64,000 nucleotides of DNA from Streptomyces violaceusniger (GTDB lineage Bacteria; Actinomycetota; Actinomycetes; Streptomycetales; Streptomycetaceae): assembly GCA_005405945.1 (NCBI GenBank), contig BJHW01000001.1:3844001-3908000 (forward strand), given 5' to 3'. This document shows positions 13,608 through 21,932 of the stretch, piece by piece (the stretch's first letter is position 1; each line of letters starts with the position of its first letter). The notes below the pieces were generated by a model, which was given only the letters and a program-made list of their open reading frames with translations, was not told where the DNA came from and searched no databases. A program made the position numbers and the translations under genes.

Positions 13608-14503
13608 GTGCACACCGCCGACGCCGCTGCCGCTGCCGCTTCTTCCGTATCCGCCTACGAGTCCCCGGGCGCGCTGCTCCCCCGGCCCCGTACCGCCGGG
13701 CGGCCCCGCTTCCCGCTGGTGGCCACCGACCTCGACGGCACCCTGCTGCGCGGGGATCTCACGGTCTCGCCGCGCAACCGTGAGGCGCTGGCCCTGGTCC
13801 GGGCCGCCGGGGCGCGGCATCTGGTGGTCACCGGGCGCCCGGCCGCGTCCTGCCGGGAGTTCCTGGTAGCGATCGGCTACCGGGGCTCGCGGTGTGCGGA
13901 CAGGGCGCGCAGCTGTACGACGCCTCCGCGGACCGGCTGCTGGTCTCGGCGTCGCTGGACCGGGAGCTGGCCCGGTCGGTGGTGGAGCGCACCGAGGAGG
14001 CGCTGGGCGCCGGGCCGCTGGAGCTCGCCGTGGTGACCGCGGCGCCCGAGAACCGCTTCGTCGTCACCGCCCGCTTCACCGACCGGATGCGCCCGGAGTG
14101 GGGGCTGGCCGAGCGGGAGGAGCTGTGGGCGGCGCCGATCGAGAAGGTGCTGATGCGCCACCGTACGGTGGCGGACGGGCTGGTGGCGGCGGCCGCGGAG
14201 CGGGTGGGCGCGGGCGTGGTGGCGGTGACCCACTCCGAGAAGGGCATGGTCGAGGTGCTTCCGGCCGGGACGGACAAGTCGGTGGGGCTCCAACTGGCCG
14301 CCGACCGCATGGGGTTCACCCCCGCCGAGACGATCGCGTTCGGCGACATGCCCAATGACATCCCGCTGCTGGGCTGGGCCGGGTACGGGGTCGCGATGGG
14401 CAACGCCCACCCGGATCTGAAGGCGATGGCCGACGAGGTGGCGCCGGCCAACGAGGACGACGGGGTCGCGGTGGTGCTGGAACGACTGTTCGCCCACTCT
14501 TGA
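13608..14503 (+). CDS. HAD-superfamily (Cof-type) phosphatase, one frameshift
   Basis: Cytoplasmic sugar-phosphate-type phosphatase. Motif I is DLDGTLLRGD (about residue 41), motif II VVTGRP, and the C-terminal acidic motif FGDMPNDIPLLGWA with a Cof-type cap between. The frame breaks at the G run 13882-13885 (AIGYRG to AVCGQGAQLYD); one more G gives 298 residues. The start used is GTG 13608; the N-terminal 30 residues are Ala-rich and poorly conserved, so the exact start is uncertain. Physiological substrate unknown. Confidence 0.85.
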
Positions 14504-14552
14504 GCGGCCCTCGCACCGCACTCGCGGTGGGCTCGACTAGCCCGCTACTCCC

Positions 14553-14588
14553 TTGACTGGATATACACAACTAAACAAAATATCCAAG
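14553..14588 (+). promoter_or_regulatory. Likely promoter of the PLP-enzyme/regulator operon
   Basis: TTGACT (14553-14558) is followed after 17 bases by CAAAAT (14576-14581) in a strikingly AT-rich patch for this genome. It matches a vegetative sigma-70-type promoter. It argues that coding begins at GTG 14589 or later and that the TTG at 14553 is a -35 box rather than a start codon. Confidence 0.55.
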
Positions 14589-15749
14589 GTGCGAGCTGAA
14601 TCAGGATCCGAACCCCGCTACGTCGACGAGCGCTCCGGCGCCACGTACCCGATCGACGACCCTCGCTGGTGCGGCGATGACGGGGCTCCCCTCACCGTCT
14701 CCGCACTGCCCGGCATCACCCGCGAGCAGGTGGACACCGGGGCCCGGTCACTGTGGCGCTACCGAGCGGCCCTCCCGGTGCGCATCGACGCCCCGGTGTC
14801 ACTGGGTGAAGGGTGCACCCCGCTGGTCGAGAAGAGCTGGGGGGAGGATCGCATTCTCTTCAAGCTGGAGTGGTTCAGCCCCACCGGCAGCTTCAAGGAC
14901 CGCGGCACCAGCGTGATGATCTCGCTCCTCGCCCAGCGGGGCGTACGGGAGGTCATCGAGGACAGCTCCGGCAACGGCGGGGCCTCCGTCTCGGCGTACT
15001 GCGCCGCCGCCGGCATCCGGGCCCGGATCCTGGCCCCCGCCACCACCTCCCCCGCGAAGGTCCTCCAGAGCCGGGCCTACGGCGCCGAGGTCCAGCTGGT
15101 GCCGGGCGACCGGGGCGCCACGGCGGCGGAGGCGCTGCGCCAGTCGGCCCATACGTACTACGCCAGCCACAACTGGCACCCCTTCTTCCTCCAGGGCACC
15201 AAGACCCTGGCGTACGAGCTGTGGGAGGACCTGGGCTTCACCGCACCGGACTCCGTGGTGACCGTGGCGGGCGCGGGCAGCACCGTGCTCGGCTGCGACC
15301 TCGGCTTCTCCGAGCTGCTCGCCGCGGGCCAGATCGCCCACCGCCCCCGGCTGCTGGTGGCCCAGCCCGCCCACTGCGCCCCGCTGCACGCCGCGTTCCG
15401 CGCGGGCGCCGAGGCCCCGGTGCCGTTCGCACACGCCCCGACCATCGCCGAGGGCACGGCCATCCGCGAACCCGTCCGCTTCCCCGAGGTGCTGCGCGCC
15501 ATCCGCCGCTCGGACGGCGACATGGCGGCCATCCCGGAGGACGCGATCGCCGCGGCGGTCCGCCGGCTGGCCGCGATGGGGCTCTACGCGGAGCCGACCA
15601 GCGCGACGGCGGCCGCGGCGATCGAGGTCTTCCGCGCCCGGGGCGCGATCCGCCCCGGTGAGACCACGGTGGTGCTGCTGACCGGCTCGGGCCTGAAGGC
15701 GACGCCGACGATGACGGAGCTCTTCGCGCCGGAGGGCGGTGAGCGATGA
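14589..15749 (+). CDS. Threonine synthase-like PLP-dependent enzyme (fold type II)
   Basis: About 386 residues. The PLP lysine is Lys103 in TGSFKDRG; the phosphate-binding and substrate loops SSGNGGASVSAY and VAGAGSTVLGCDLG follow, with a C-terminal LLTGSGLK. It resembles threonine synthase, but the neighbouring YheO-type regulator suggests a role in amino-acid catabolism (lyase or racemase type) rather than threonine biosynthesis. GTG 14589 is chosen because a promoter-like sequence covers the upstream TTG. Its stop overlaps the next gene (ATGA at 15746), so the two are co-translated. The exact substrate cannot be told from sequence. Confidence 0.8.
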   Translation: MRAESGSEPRYVDERSGATYPIDDPRWCGDDGAPLTVSALPGITREQVDTGARSLWRYRAALPVRIDAPVSLGEGCTPLVEKSWGEDRILFKLEWFSPTGSFKDRGTSVMISLLAQRGVREVIEDSSGNGGASVSAYCAAAGIRARILAPATTSPAKVLQSRAYGAEVQLVPGDRGATAAEALRQSAHTYYASHNWHPFFLQGTKTLAYELWEDLGFTAPDSVVTVAGAGSTVLGCDLGFSELLAAGQIAHRPRLLVAQPAHCAPLHAAFRAGAEAPVPFAHAPTIAEGTAIREPVRFPEVLRAIRRSDGDMAAIPEDAIAAAVRRLAAMGLYAEPTSATAAAAIEVFRARGAIRPGETTVVLLTGSGLKATPTMTELFAPEGGER

Positions 15750-16405
15750 CCGAGGAGAGGCGTCAGGAGACCACGGGAGCGCCCGAGGACGAGCTGCTGC
15801 TCCGCGAGGCCGAGAAGATCGTGGTCGGCCTCGGCCGGATGTTCCCCGGGCTGTGCGAGGTGGTCCTCCACGATCTGCGCAACCCCGACCAGTCCATCCG
15901 CGCCATCGAGAGCAATCTCTCCGGCCGCGAGGTGGGCCAGCCCGCCACCGAGCTGGGCCTGGCACGGATGCGGGACCCCGGCTTCCCCGACATCGTCCAG
16001 AACTACGCCAACCGCTTCCCGGACGGCCGCCCGGCGAAGAGCACCTCGATCGGCATCAAGAACAGCGCGGGCCAGTACGTCGCCGCCATCTGCCTCAACC
16101 TGGACGTCTCCCTCTTCGCGAGCGCCGCCCGCAGCCTCAACAACCTCGTCCGGACCGATGAGCAGGAGCAGCCGCTCACCGAAACCCTCCGCGCCCGCAC
16201 CGCCGCGGAGCTGCGCACCGTCATCGAGGAATTCGCCGCCGCCCGCGGCCAGACCCCGCGCAGCCTGGGCACCCCCGCCAAGAAGGAACTCGTCCGCACC
16301 CTGAAGACCAGCGGCTTCCTCCAGGTGAAGCACTCCGTCCAGGTGGTCACCGAACTCCTGGGCGTGTCCCGCGCCACGGTCTACAACTACCTGCGCTCAC
16401 CCTGA
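15746..16405 (+). CDS. YheO/DauR-type transcriptional regulator (PAS-like + HTH)
   Basis: 219 residues. The N-terminal PAS-like YheO domain carries LCEVVLHDL and SIGIKNSAGQYVAAICLNLD, followed by a C-terminal HTH of the HTH_22 type (TPAKKELVRTL; ELLGVSRATVYNYLR). DauR, the studied member in Pseudomonas, controls D-arginine catabolism. It overlaps the PLP enzyme by four bases, so it probably senses that enzyme's substrate or a related amino acid. Confidence 0.85.
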   Translation: MTEERRQETTGAPEDELLLREAEKIVVGLGRMFPGLCEVVLHDLRNPDQSIRAIESNLSGREVGQPATELGLARMRDPGFPDIVQNYANRFPDGRPAKSTSIGIKNSAGQYVAAICLNLDVSLFASAARSLNNLVRTDEQEQPLTETLRARTAAELRTVIEEFAAARGQTPRSLGTPAKKELVRTLKTSGFLQVKHSVQVVTELLGVSRATVYNYLRSP

Positions 16406-16424
16406 CCCCGGGAGCTCTCCCCCG

Positions 16425-17351
16425 ATGACCCCGCCGATCCGCCGTATCGACGTCCCCGAAGCCTTCGCCGCGTCGTTCGGCGAGCACGACGCCGCCGGAC
16501 GCGCCTGGCTCGCCGCGCTGCCCCGGCTGGCCGCGGACTTCCTCGACCGCTGGGACCTGCGCCCGGCCGGTCCCGCCGCCCATGGCATGGCCTCGCTCGT
16601 CCTCCCGGTGACCGGCGCGGACGGAACCCCCGCGGTCCTCAAGCTCCAGCAGGTCAGGGAGGAGACCGAGGGCGCCCCGCTGGGCCTGCGGACCTGGAAC
16701 GGCGACGGCGTGGTGCTCCTGCTCGACCACGACCCGGACACGGGCACCATGCTGCTGGAGCGCCTGGACGCCTCCCGTCCGCTCTCCTCGCTGCCCGACG
16801 ACACCGCCGCGATGCGCGTCCTGGCCGACCTCCTGGCCCGCCTGACCGCGGTACCCGCCCCCGGCGGGCTGCGCCGGCTGTCCGACATCGCCGCCGCCAT
16901 GCTAGAGCGGACGCCCGGCGCCGTACCGGCCCTGCGCGACCCGTCCGAACAGCGGCTGGTCCGCGTCTGCGCCTCCGCCGTGGCCGAACTCCTCGACGAA
17001 CCGGGCGACCGGCTGCTGCACTGGGATCTCCACTACGACAACATCCTCGCCGGTGAGCGCGAGCCCTGGCTGGCCATCGACCCCGAACCGCTCACCGGCG
17101 ACCCCGGCTTCGAGCTCCTGCCCGCGATGGACAACCGCTGGGACGAGGTCCTGGCCACAGGTGACCCCGCCCGTGCGGTACTCCGCCGCTTCGACCTGCT
17201 GACCGAGGCCCTCGATCTGGACCGGCAGCGCGCCACCGGCTGGACCCTCGGCCGCGTCCTGCAGAACGCCCTCTGGGACATCGAAGACGGCAAGACCACC
17301 CTGGAACCGGCCCAGGTCACCATCGCCACGGCTCTGCTGGCCCATCGCTGA
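16425..17351 (+). CDS. Aminoglycoside/hydroxyurea 6-O-phosphotransferase family kinase (APH(6)-like)
   Basis: 308-residue protein-kinase-fold phosphotransferase. The catalytic loop HWDLHYDNIL (about 199-208) and the metal-binding IDPEP (about 218-222) match the APH(6)/StrA-type family. Such chromosomal genes in Streptomyces are often small-molecule kinases of unknown substrate, so resistance is possible but not shown. It begins 20 bases after the YheO gene and may share its transcript. Confidence 0.85.
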   Translation: MTPPIRRIDVPEAFAASFGEHDAAGRAWLAALPRLAADFLDRWDLRPAGPAAHGMASLVLPVTGADGTPAVLKLQQVREETEGAPLGLRTWNGDGVVLLLDHDPDTGTMLLERLDASRPLSSLPDDTAAMRVLADLLARLTAVPAPGGLRRLSDIAAAMLERTPGAVPALRDPSEQRLVRVCASAVAELLDEPGDRLLHWDLHYDNILAGEREPWLAIDPEPLTGDPGFELLPAMDNRWDEVLATGDPARAVLRRFDLLTEALDLDRQRATGWTLGRVLQNALWDIEDGKTTLEPAQVTIATALLAHR

Positions 17352-17409
17352 CCACTCTGCCCTCAGCAAAGCGCCGAGCAGCCGCGCAGGCGACTGCCAC
17401 CATGGCGAG

Positions 17410-18113
17410 ATGGCCAACGACACAGCGGTACGCCGCCTCGACCTCGGCTACCTCGTGCGCCCCGCCTCCGAAACCGGCGGGCCGGGGCCACGGGTCGAGC
17501 CGGTACTCGCCTATCTGGTCCGGCACGAGCGGGGGCTGATCCTCTTCGACACCGGCATCGGCGCCGCCGACCCCGAGACCGAGGCGCACTACCGCCCCCG
17601 CCGCCGCGCCCTGCCGGACGCCCTGGCCGCGGCCGGGGCCGCCCTCGCGGACGTCTCCCTCGTCGTCAACTGCCACCTCCACTTCGACCACTGCGGCGGC
17701 AACCCCCTGCTGGCCGGCGCGCCGATCCTGGTCCAGGACGTGGAGCTGGCCACCGCGCGCGGAGGCGACTATACGTTCGACGAGCTGCTGCACTTCCCCG
17801 GCGCCACGTATGAGGAGCTCGCCGGGGAGACCGAGATCTGGCCGGGCGTCCACATCATCCCCACCCCGGCCACACCGACGGCCATCAGTCCCTGGCCGTC
17901 CGCCGGTCCGACGGCACGGTGATCCTCGCCGGTCAGGCCCACGACTTCGCCTCCGAGTTCGGCTCGGACCACCTGGCCCGCAGGGCCGCCCTCGACGGCA
18001 TGGCCCGGCCCCTCCCTCCGTACCGCCCCTGGCTGGACCGCCTCACCGACTTCGACCCCCGCCGCGTCCTCTTCGCCCACGACTGCGCAGTCTGGGAACC
18101 GTCGGACGGCTGA
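17410..18113 (+). CDS. Metallo-beta-lactamase-fold hydrolase, one frameshift
   Basis: Zinc hydrolase of the N-acyl homoserine lactonase-like group. The metal motif is CHLHFDHCGG (about residues 88-97), then a later Asp/His pair (GHTDGHQS). The frame breaks at the C run 17864-17867 (HIIPTP to GHTDGHQSLAV). One more C gives 234 residues ending at 18113. Substrate unknown. Confidence 0.85.
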
Positions 18114-18114
18114 C

Positions 18115-18473
18115 GGTTTCGTCTCGCGCCTTCGGCGCCTTTGAGCATGGGCCGGGGGTGCCGGGCTCGCGCTTTCGTCGCCGGGCGGCCGTGGGGGGCC
18201 GGTGGCGGCTCCCGTACTCAAGGGCTTGTGCCGACGCCGGACCGCCGGGGGTGTGGGGTACCCCCTGGAAAACCTTTGACAAATTAGTTGCTTCAGATCA
18301 AGCGTTTTCGAGAGGGGTACCCGGAGGGGCCGTCAGTCCGGCCGGGTCTCAGCCCAGGACCACAGGAGCCGCCACCGGGGCCCACCACCACCGGCCCGTC
18401 ACCCGGCGGCGAGGCCCGCGCCCCCATCCCCCGCCTCCCATGCTCAATGGCGCCGAAGGCGCGAAACGAAACC
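18115..18473. repeat. 359-bp foldback (long imperfect inverted repeat)
   Basis: Outer arms 18115-18151 and 18437-18473 pair over 37 bp with two mismatches, and include CGCGCCTTCGGCGCC. Inside them GGTGGCGGCTCC (18201-18212) pairs with GGAGCCGCCACC (18365-18376). The inner arms GGGGTACCCC-GGAAAAC and GTTTTC-GGGGTACCC (18255-18322) flank a short AT-rich centre with TTGACAAATTAG. It fills the whole gap between two convergent genes, starting one base after one stop codon. Confidence 0.85.
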
Positions 18474-18517
18474 CGCACCGCACCACCGGCCCCAGCGGAG
18501 GAACGCGGCCACGACGG

Positions 18518-18721
18518 TCACACGCTCCCCGACAGATGGTCGAAATCGCCCCGCTTGAGCCCTCGGATGAAGGCAGCCCACGGGGCTGGCTCCGTGGCAA
18601 TGACGGCCGCCGGGGCATCGCTTTCGCGGATGAGTATGAGGTCGGCAGACGGTGCCGAGACCTCGACACACTCTGCGCTGACTTGACCACTGCTGAAACT
18701 CGACTTGCGCCAACAGGACAT
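18518..18721 (-). CDS. DUF397-domain small protein
   Basis: 67 residues with the DUF397 signature: WRKSSFSSG near the start, CVEVS, then IRESDAP and WAAFIRGLKRGDFD at the end. In Streptomyces such proteins are encoded beside XRE/DUF5753 regulators, and in the WhiJ/AbaA-type loci the small protein modulates the partner regulator. It starts 15 bases after the XRE gene stop, so it is co-transcribed with it. Confidence 0.9.
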   Translation of the reverse strand: MSCWRKSSFSSGQVSAECVEVSAPSADLILIRESDAPAAVIATEPAPWAAFIRGLKRGDFDHLSGSV

Positions 18722-18736
18722 GTCCAGGGCTCCCCT

Positions 18737-19621
18737 TCACAAGGTGTAGAGCAAGTGCTGGATGAGCTGGAGTGAATCCCTCTCGGTATAGCACTTGCGT
18801 TCGCCCTGGAGGGCAATGGACGGAAGAGCCACCGCGCTGAGGTGCTCGAAGGCCGAGTTGTACTGGGTCAGATGTTCACGGTCCCCCAGGAACACCGACG
18901 AGACCGGATGCTCGACATAGACCGTGCTCAGTTCGGGGACCCGACTGTCCAAGAGGCTGAAAGGTGCTCCCGGCGTCGTCGAGTTGACGTCCGACTTGAA
19001 CGGCAGCAGCTGGATGCGCACATGACGCAACTCGGCCATGGCGACGAGGTGCTCGATCTGGCGGCGCATGACGTCGCCGGGCACGAACTTCATCAGGAGG
19101 GCGGCTTCATGGATGACCGCATGGAAGAGCTGCGATCCGTCGGCCAGCACGTGCTGTCGCCGCTGCCGGAACTCAACGCCCGCATCGATCGCTCGCGGGC
19201 TGTCCGGCTGCCCGCTCTCGAACAGGCAGCGCATGTACTCCGCCGTCTGGAGCAGACCTGGCACGTACATCCACTGGAACGAGCGGTGCGCCACGGCACT
19301 CGCCTCCAGTTCCGCGAGATCGAGGGCTCGGGCGTTGTGGCTGACTTTGTAGGGCGACCACCACCCCCGACCCGTGGCCCGGCTCAGCTCACACAACCCT
19401 TCGACCAAGGGATGGCTTGTGCAACCGTACGCCGCCGCGAGAGCCCGTAGTTTCTCCTCCGGGATGGCCGTGCGACCCGTCTCGATGTGACTCATGTGCG
19501 CTCGCCCGAGCCCCGCGTGGGCTCCCGCCTCCGTTGCGGACAAGCCACTCGCCTCGCGCAGCTTCCGTAGCTCCTCACCCAGCCGTCGTTGCCGTTGGGT
19601 CGGGTTGGCCCGAAGCCCCAT
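18737..19621 (-). CDS. XRE-family regulator with DUF5753 domain (WhiJ-like)
   Basis: 294 residues. The N-terminal XRE HTH is GEELRKLREASGLSATEAGA with RAHMSHIETGR; the C-terminal DUF5753 domain contains QWMYVPGLLQTAEYMR, FRQRRQ, and HVRIQLLPF. It forms a triad with the DUF397 gene and the divergent ATP-binding protein gene. Family members (WhiJ, AbaA-associated) influence development and antibiotic production; the specific target here is unknown. Confidence 0.92.
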   Translation of the reverse strand: MGLRANPTQRQRRLGEELRKLREASGLSATEAGAHAGLGRAHMSHIETGRTAIPEEKLRALAAAYGCTSHPLVEGLCELSRATGRGWWSPYKVSHNARALDLAELEASAVAHRSFQWMYVPGLLQTAEYMRCLFESGQPDSPRAIDAGVEFRQRRQHVLADGSQLFHAVIHEAALLMKFVPGDVMRRQIEHLVAMAELRHVRIQLLPFKSDVNSTTPGAPFSLLDSRVPELSTVYVEHPVSSVFLGDREHLTQYNSAFEHLSAVALPSIALQGERKCYTERDSLQLIQHLLYTL

Positions 19622-19800
19622 CGCGTGACTCCCTTCATGGATCAGGCGCAGTCTGCCCGCTTTTGCGGCGAGCGGTCCACTCGGGAGGGGGAATTTCCGA
19701 CATTAGGTTGCGCTAGCTAAACCGACATCTCTACCGTCGAAGGCACATCGCCCAACCGGCGTCCGCCGAACGGCCGTTGGCCGAAGGAGGCAACATCACC

Positions 19801-20229
19801 ATGAGCGCCCAGTTCCCCCGCGCCGACTTCTCCCTCGTCTTCCCGCCCGACCCCGGTTGGGTCCGTACCGCCCGGGAAGCCGTCCGCACCGCCCTGCACA
19901 CCGCGAAGCGCACCGACTTAACGGATACCGCTCTGCTGCTGACCTCCGAAGCCGTCACCAATGCCGTCAACGCCTGCCGGACCAGCGGCTGTTCGGCACC
20001 CGTCACCCTCTACGCCGAGTGGGGACCGTACGGCACGCTGCGCGTTCTCGTGAGCGACGACGCCCCCGGCCTCCCCGCCCAGCTCAGCCTCGCTCGGGAC
20101 ACGGCCGACGCCGAGAGCGGCCGAGGGCTGCTCATCACCGGCAGCTCGGCCACCGACTGGGGTGTCTGCCACCACGGACCGGGCCCCGGGAAGGCGGTGT
20201 GGTTTCAGGTCAGCGGGGCCAGTTCATGA
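19801..20229 (+). CDS. ATP-binding (RsbW/HATPase-type) regulatory protein with a TTA codon
   Basis: 142 residues of the GHKL ATPase fold: SEAVTNAVNAC (N box), VLVSDDAPGLP (G1) and SGRGLLITGSSATDWG (G2). It lacks any receiver or transmembrane part, as in anti-sigma-factor-like kinases of Streptomyces. The ATG at 19801 follows GAAGGAGG at 19783-19790. Codon 40 is TTA (19918-19920), the rare leucine codon read by the bldA tRNA, so translation is probably development-dependent. Divergent from the XRE regulator, completing a WhiJ-type triad. Confidence 0.88.
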   Translation: MSAQFPRADFSLVFPPDPGWVRTAREAVRTALHTAKRTDLTDTALLLTSEAVTNAVNACRTSGCSAPVTLYAEWGPYGTLRVLVSDDAPGLPAQLSLARDTADAESGRGLLITGSSATDWGVCHHGPGPGKAVWFQVSGASS

Positions 20230-20259
20230 GCGGTCAATGCGCTCGAGCGCCACGTACAC

Positions 20260-20285
20260 GAGAGAGCTCGGGGTCCTTCTCTCTC
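20260..20285. terminator. Hairpin after the ATP-binding protein gene
   Basis: GAGAGAG and CTCTCTC form a 7-bp stem around a 12-base loop, 30 bases after the stop codon. No T tract follows. A weak terminator is plausible. Confidence 0.4.
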
Positions 20286-20328
20286 ACTTCGGGGCCGCGG
20301 GACCAGTGGGTGCCACCCGCAGGCTACC

Positions 20329-20745
20329 GTGACGCCACAACTCCCTGTCCCTCGGCACCTGGAGGATGGTGTGCGGTACAAAGGGCCGCTTCCGAAGCGG
20401 GTCACCGGCCGGGTCAATGCCTGGATGGTCGGGCTGCGCGCCTCTCCGCGGTGGGGGCGGTGGGTGCGTGGGCGGCTCACGGTCGTCACGTACACGGGGC
20501 GGCGGTCGGGGCGCAGCTTCAGTACGCCGGTCGCCTATCGGCGCGCCGCCGATGTCGTCACGATCGCCGTCGCCATGCCCGAACGCAAGCAGTGGTGGCG
20601 GAACTTCACCGGTGAGGGCGGACCGATATCGCTGGACCTGGACGGTGCCGACCGGGCCGGGCACGCGGTTGCTCGGGTGGACGACAAGGGGCGCGTCACC
20701 ATCACCGTGCGGCTCGTCGAGCCGCCCGCCGGGAGCAGCCGCTGA
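20329..20745 (+). CDS. Deazaflavin (F420)-dependent nitroreductase-family protein
   Basis: 138 residues of the split-barrel Ddn-like family: LTVVTYTGRRSGRSFSTPVAYRR, then ERKQWWRNF and a closing beta sheet. These proteins bind F420 or flavins and reduce quinones or nitro compounds. The ATG at 20329 is the first start; GTG 20371 would give a shorter N terminus and cannot be excluded. It is a stand-alone gene. Confidence 0.8.
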   Translation: MTPQLPVPRHLEDGVRYKGPLPKRVTGRVNAWMVGLRASPRWGRWVRGRLTVVTYTGRRSGRSFSTPVAYRRAADVVTIAVAMPERKQWWRNFTGEGGPISLDLDGADRAGHAVARVDDKGRVTITVRLVEPPAGSSR

Positions 20746-20828
20746 CGCCTACGGAATTGCCATGACCCCTTCACCTCGTGCGCGGCGCCGCTGAGTAGGA
20801 TCGGCGGGCACACGGGGGAAGGTCATAC

Positions 20829-21932
20829 ATGAAACAGCTGATGGGCGGCGCGCGCCGCCGGGCCGTGTCGATCGGTGGCGCCGTCGCGGTGCTGGTGGCG
20901 GCCGGGGTCGGGACGTGGGCCACGGACACCTGGCCGTTCGACGGGAAAGACACTTACTGCTGGGGTGCGTGGAAAGAGGACAGCGGGCCGGACTTCCTGA
21001 GCGGCGACGCGCTGGACGAGGACAACGCCCGCCGTACGTCCAAGGAGACCGCGCCGACACCGGCGCGGCAGCGCGGGCGGTGCACCGTGGCGCTCCACTC
21101 CGAGCGCGTGAGCAGCGGCGGCGAAAAGGTCGTGGAGGAGACCGAGATCACGGTCACCTACGGCCCGGCGCCCGAGGGCGCCACGCGGCGTATGGAGTGG
21201 ATCGGCGGCTACCTCGGCGACCGGGCGATGCCGCTGCCGGACGGGCTGCCGGGCGCCACCGACGGGCGGCACGCGCTGCTGGTGCTGCCCAAGGGATGCG
21301 ACGCCCGCGACGGGCGGCCGACCGCGGTGACGCTCGACTCGATGGCCCGCTCGGTCTACAGCGACTCCACCATGTCGGGCGACGCGGGGCTCGGCGGCTC
21401 CCAGTCCGTGGCCCGGCTGCTCGTCGCGGCCGCCAACCACGCGATGGAGAAGGCGGGTTGCGCCCCGGCCAAGCCGCTCGAGGCCGTCTCGCCGATGACC
21501 ACACTGCCCGAGGACGACGAGGACTTCTTTACCCGGGCCTGCCGGATCAGGGGCCTGGAGTTCGGCAAGGAGGCGGCCCGCGACCTGGAGTACCAGGTCG
21601 GCGCGGTCACCCGGGACCTCCAGTCCTGTTCGGTGCGGACGCAACGCGGTGAGGGCCGGTACTTCGACGCCCTGATGGTCGCCCAGCCGCGGCTCTCCGC
21701 GCTGTTCGACGGGGCCACGGGCAGCAAGGCACCGGCGCGCGGCTGGCGCGGAACGGGGGTCTTCGCCGACGGCTACAAGGTCGTACAGGCCGACTGCGCG
21801 GGGCGCCCGCTCACCGTGCTGATGCTCGCCCCCTCGCTGCGCGAGACGACTCCGTACTTCGCCGCCTTCGCCAACGCCGTGGCGCGACGCGTCGGTTGCG
21901 CGCCCGTCGCACCTGGGGGTTCCAGCCGATGA
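20829..21932 (+). CDS. Membrane-anchored extracellular protein of unknown function (paralogue 1)
   Basis: 367 residues. A single N-terminal membrane segment (about 14-32) is followed by a large extracellular part with several cysteines (CWGAWKED, KGCDARDG, AGCAP, CRIRG, ADCAGRP, VGCAP). GGGGGAAGG precedes the ATG. The four-base overlap with the next gene (ATGA at 21929) shows co-translation. I recognise no catalytic motif. The next gene has the same layout, so they are tandem paralogues. Confidence 0.75.
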   Translation: MKQLMGGARRRAVSIGGAVAVLVAAGVGTWATDTWPFDGKDTYCWGAWKEDSGPDFLSGDALDEDNARRTSKETAPTPARQRGRCTVALHSERVSSGGEKVVEETEITVTYGPAPEGATRRMEWIGGYLGDRAMPLPDGLPGATDGRHALLVLPKGCDARDGRPTAVTLDSMARSVYSDSTMSGDAGLGGSQSVARLLVAAANHAMEKAGCAPAKPLEAVSPMTTLPEDDEDFFTRACRIRGLEFGKEAARDLEYQVGAVTRDLQSCSVRTQRGEGRYFDALMVAQPRLSALFDGATGSKAPARGWRGTGVFADGYKVVQADCAGRPLTVLMLAPSLRETTPYFAAFANAVARRVGCAPVAPGGSSR

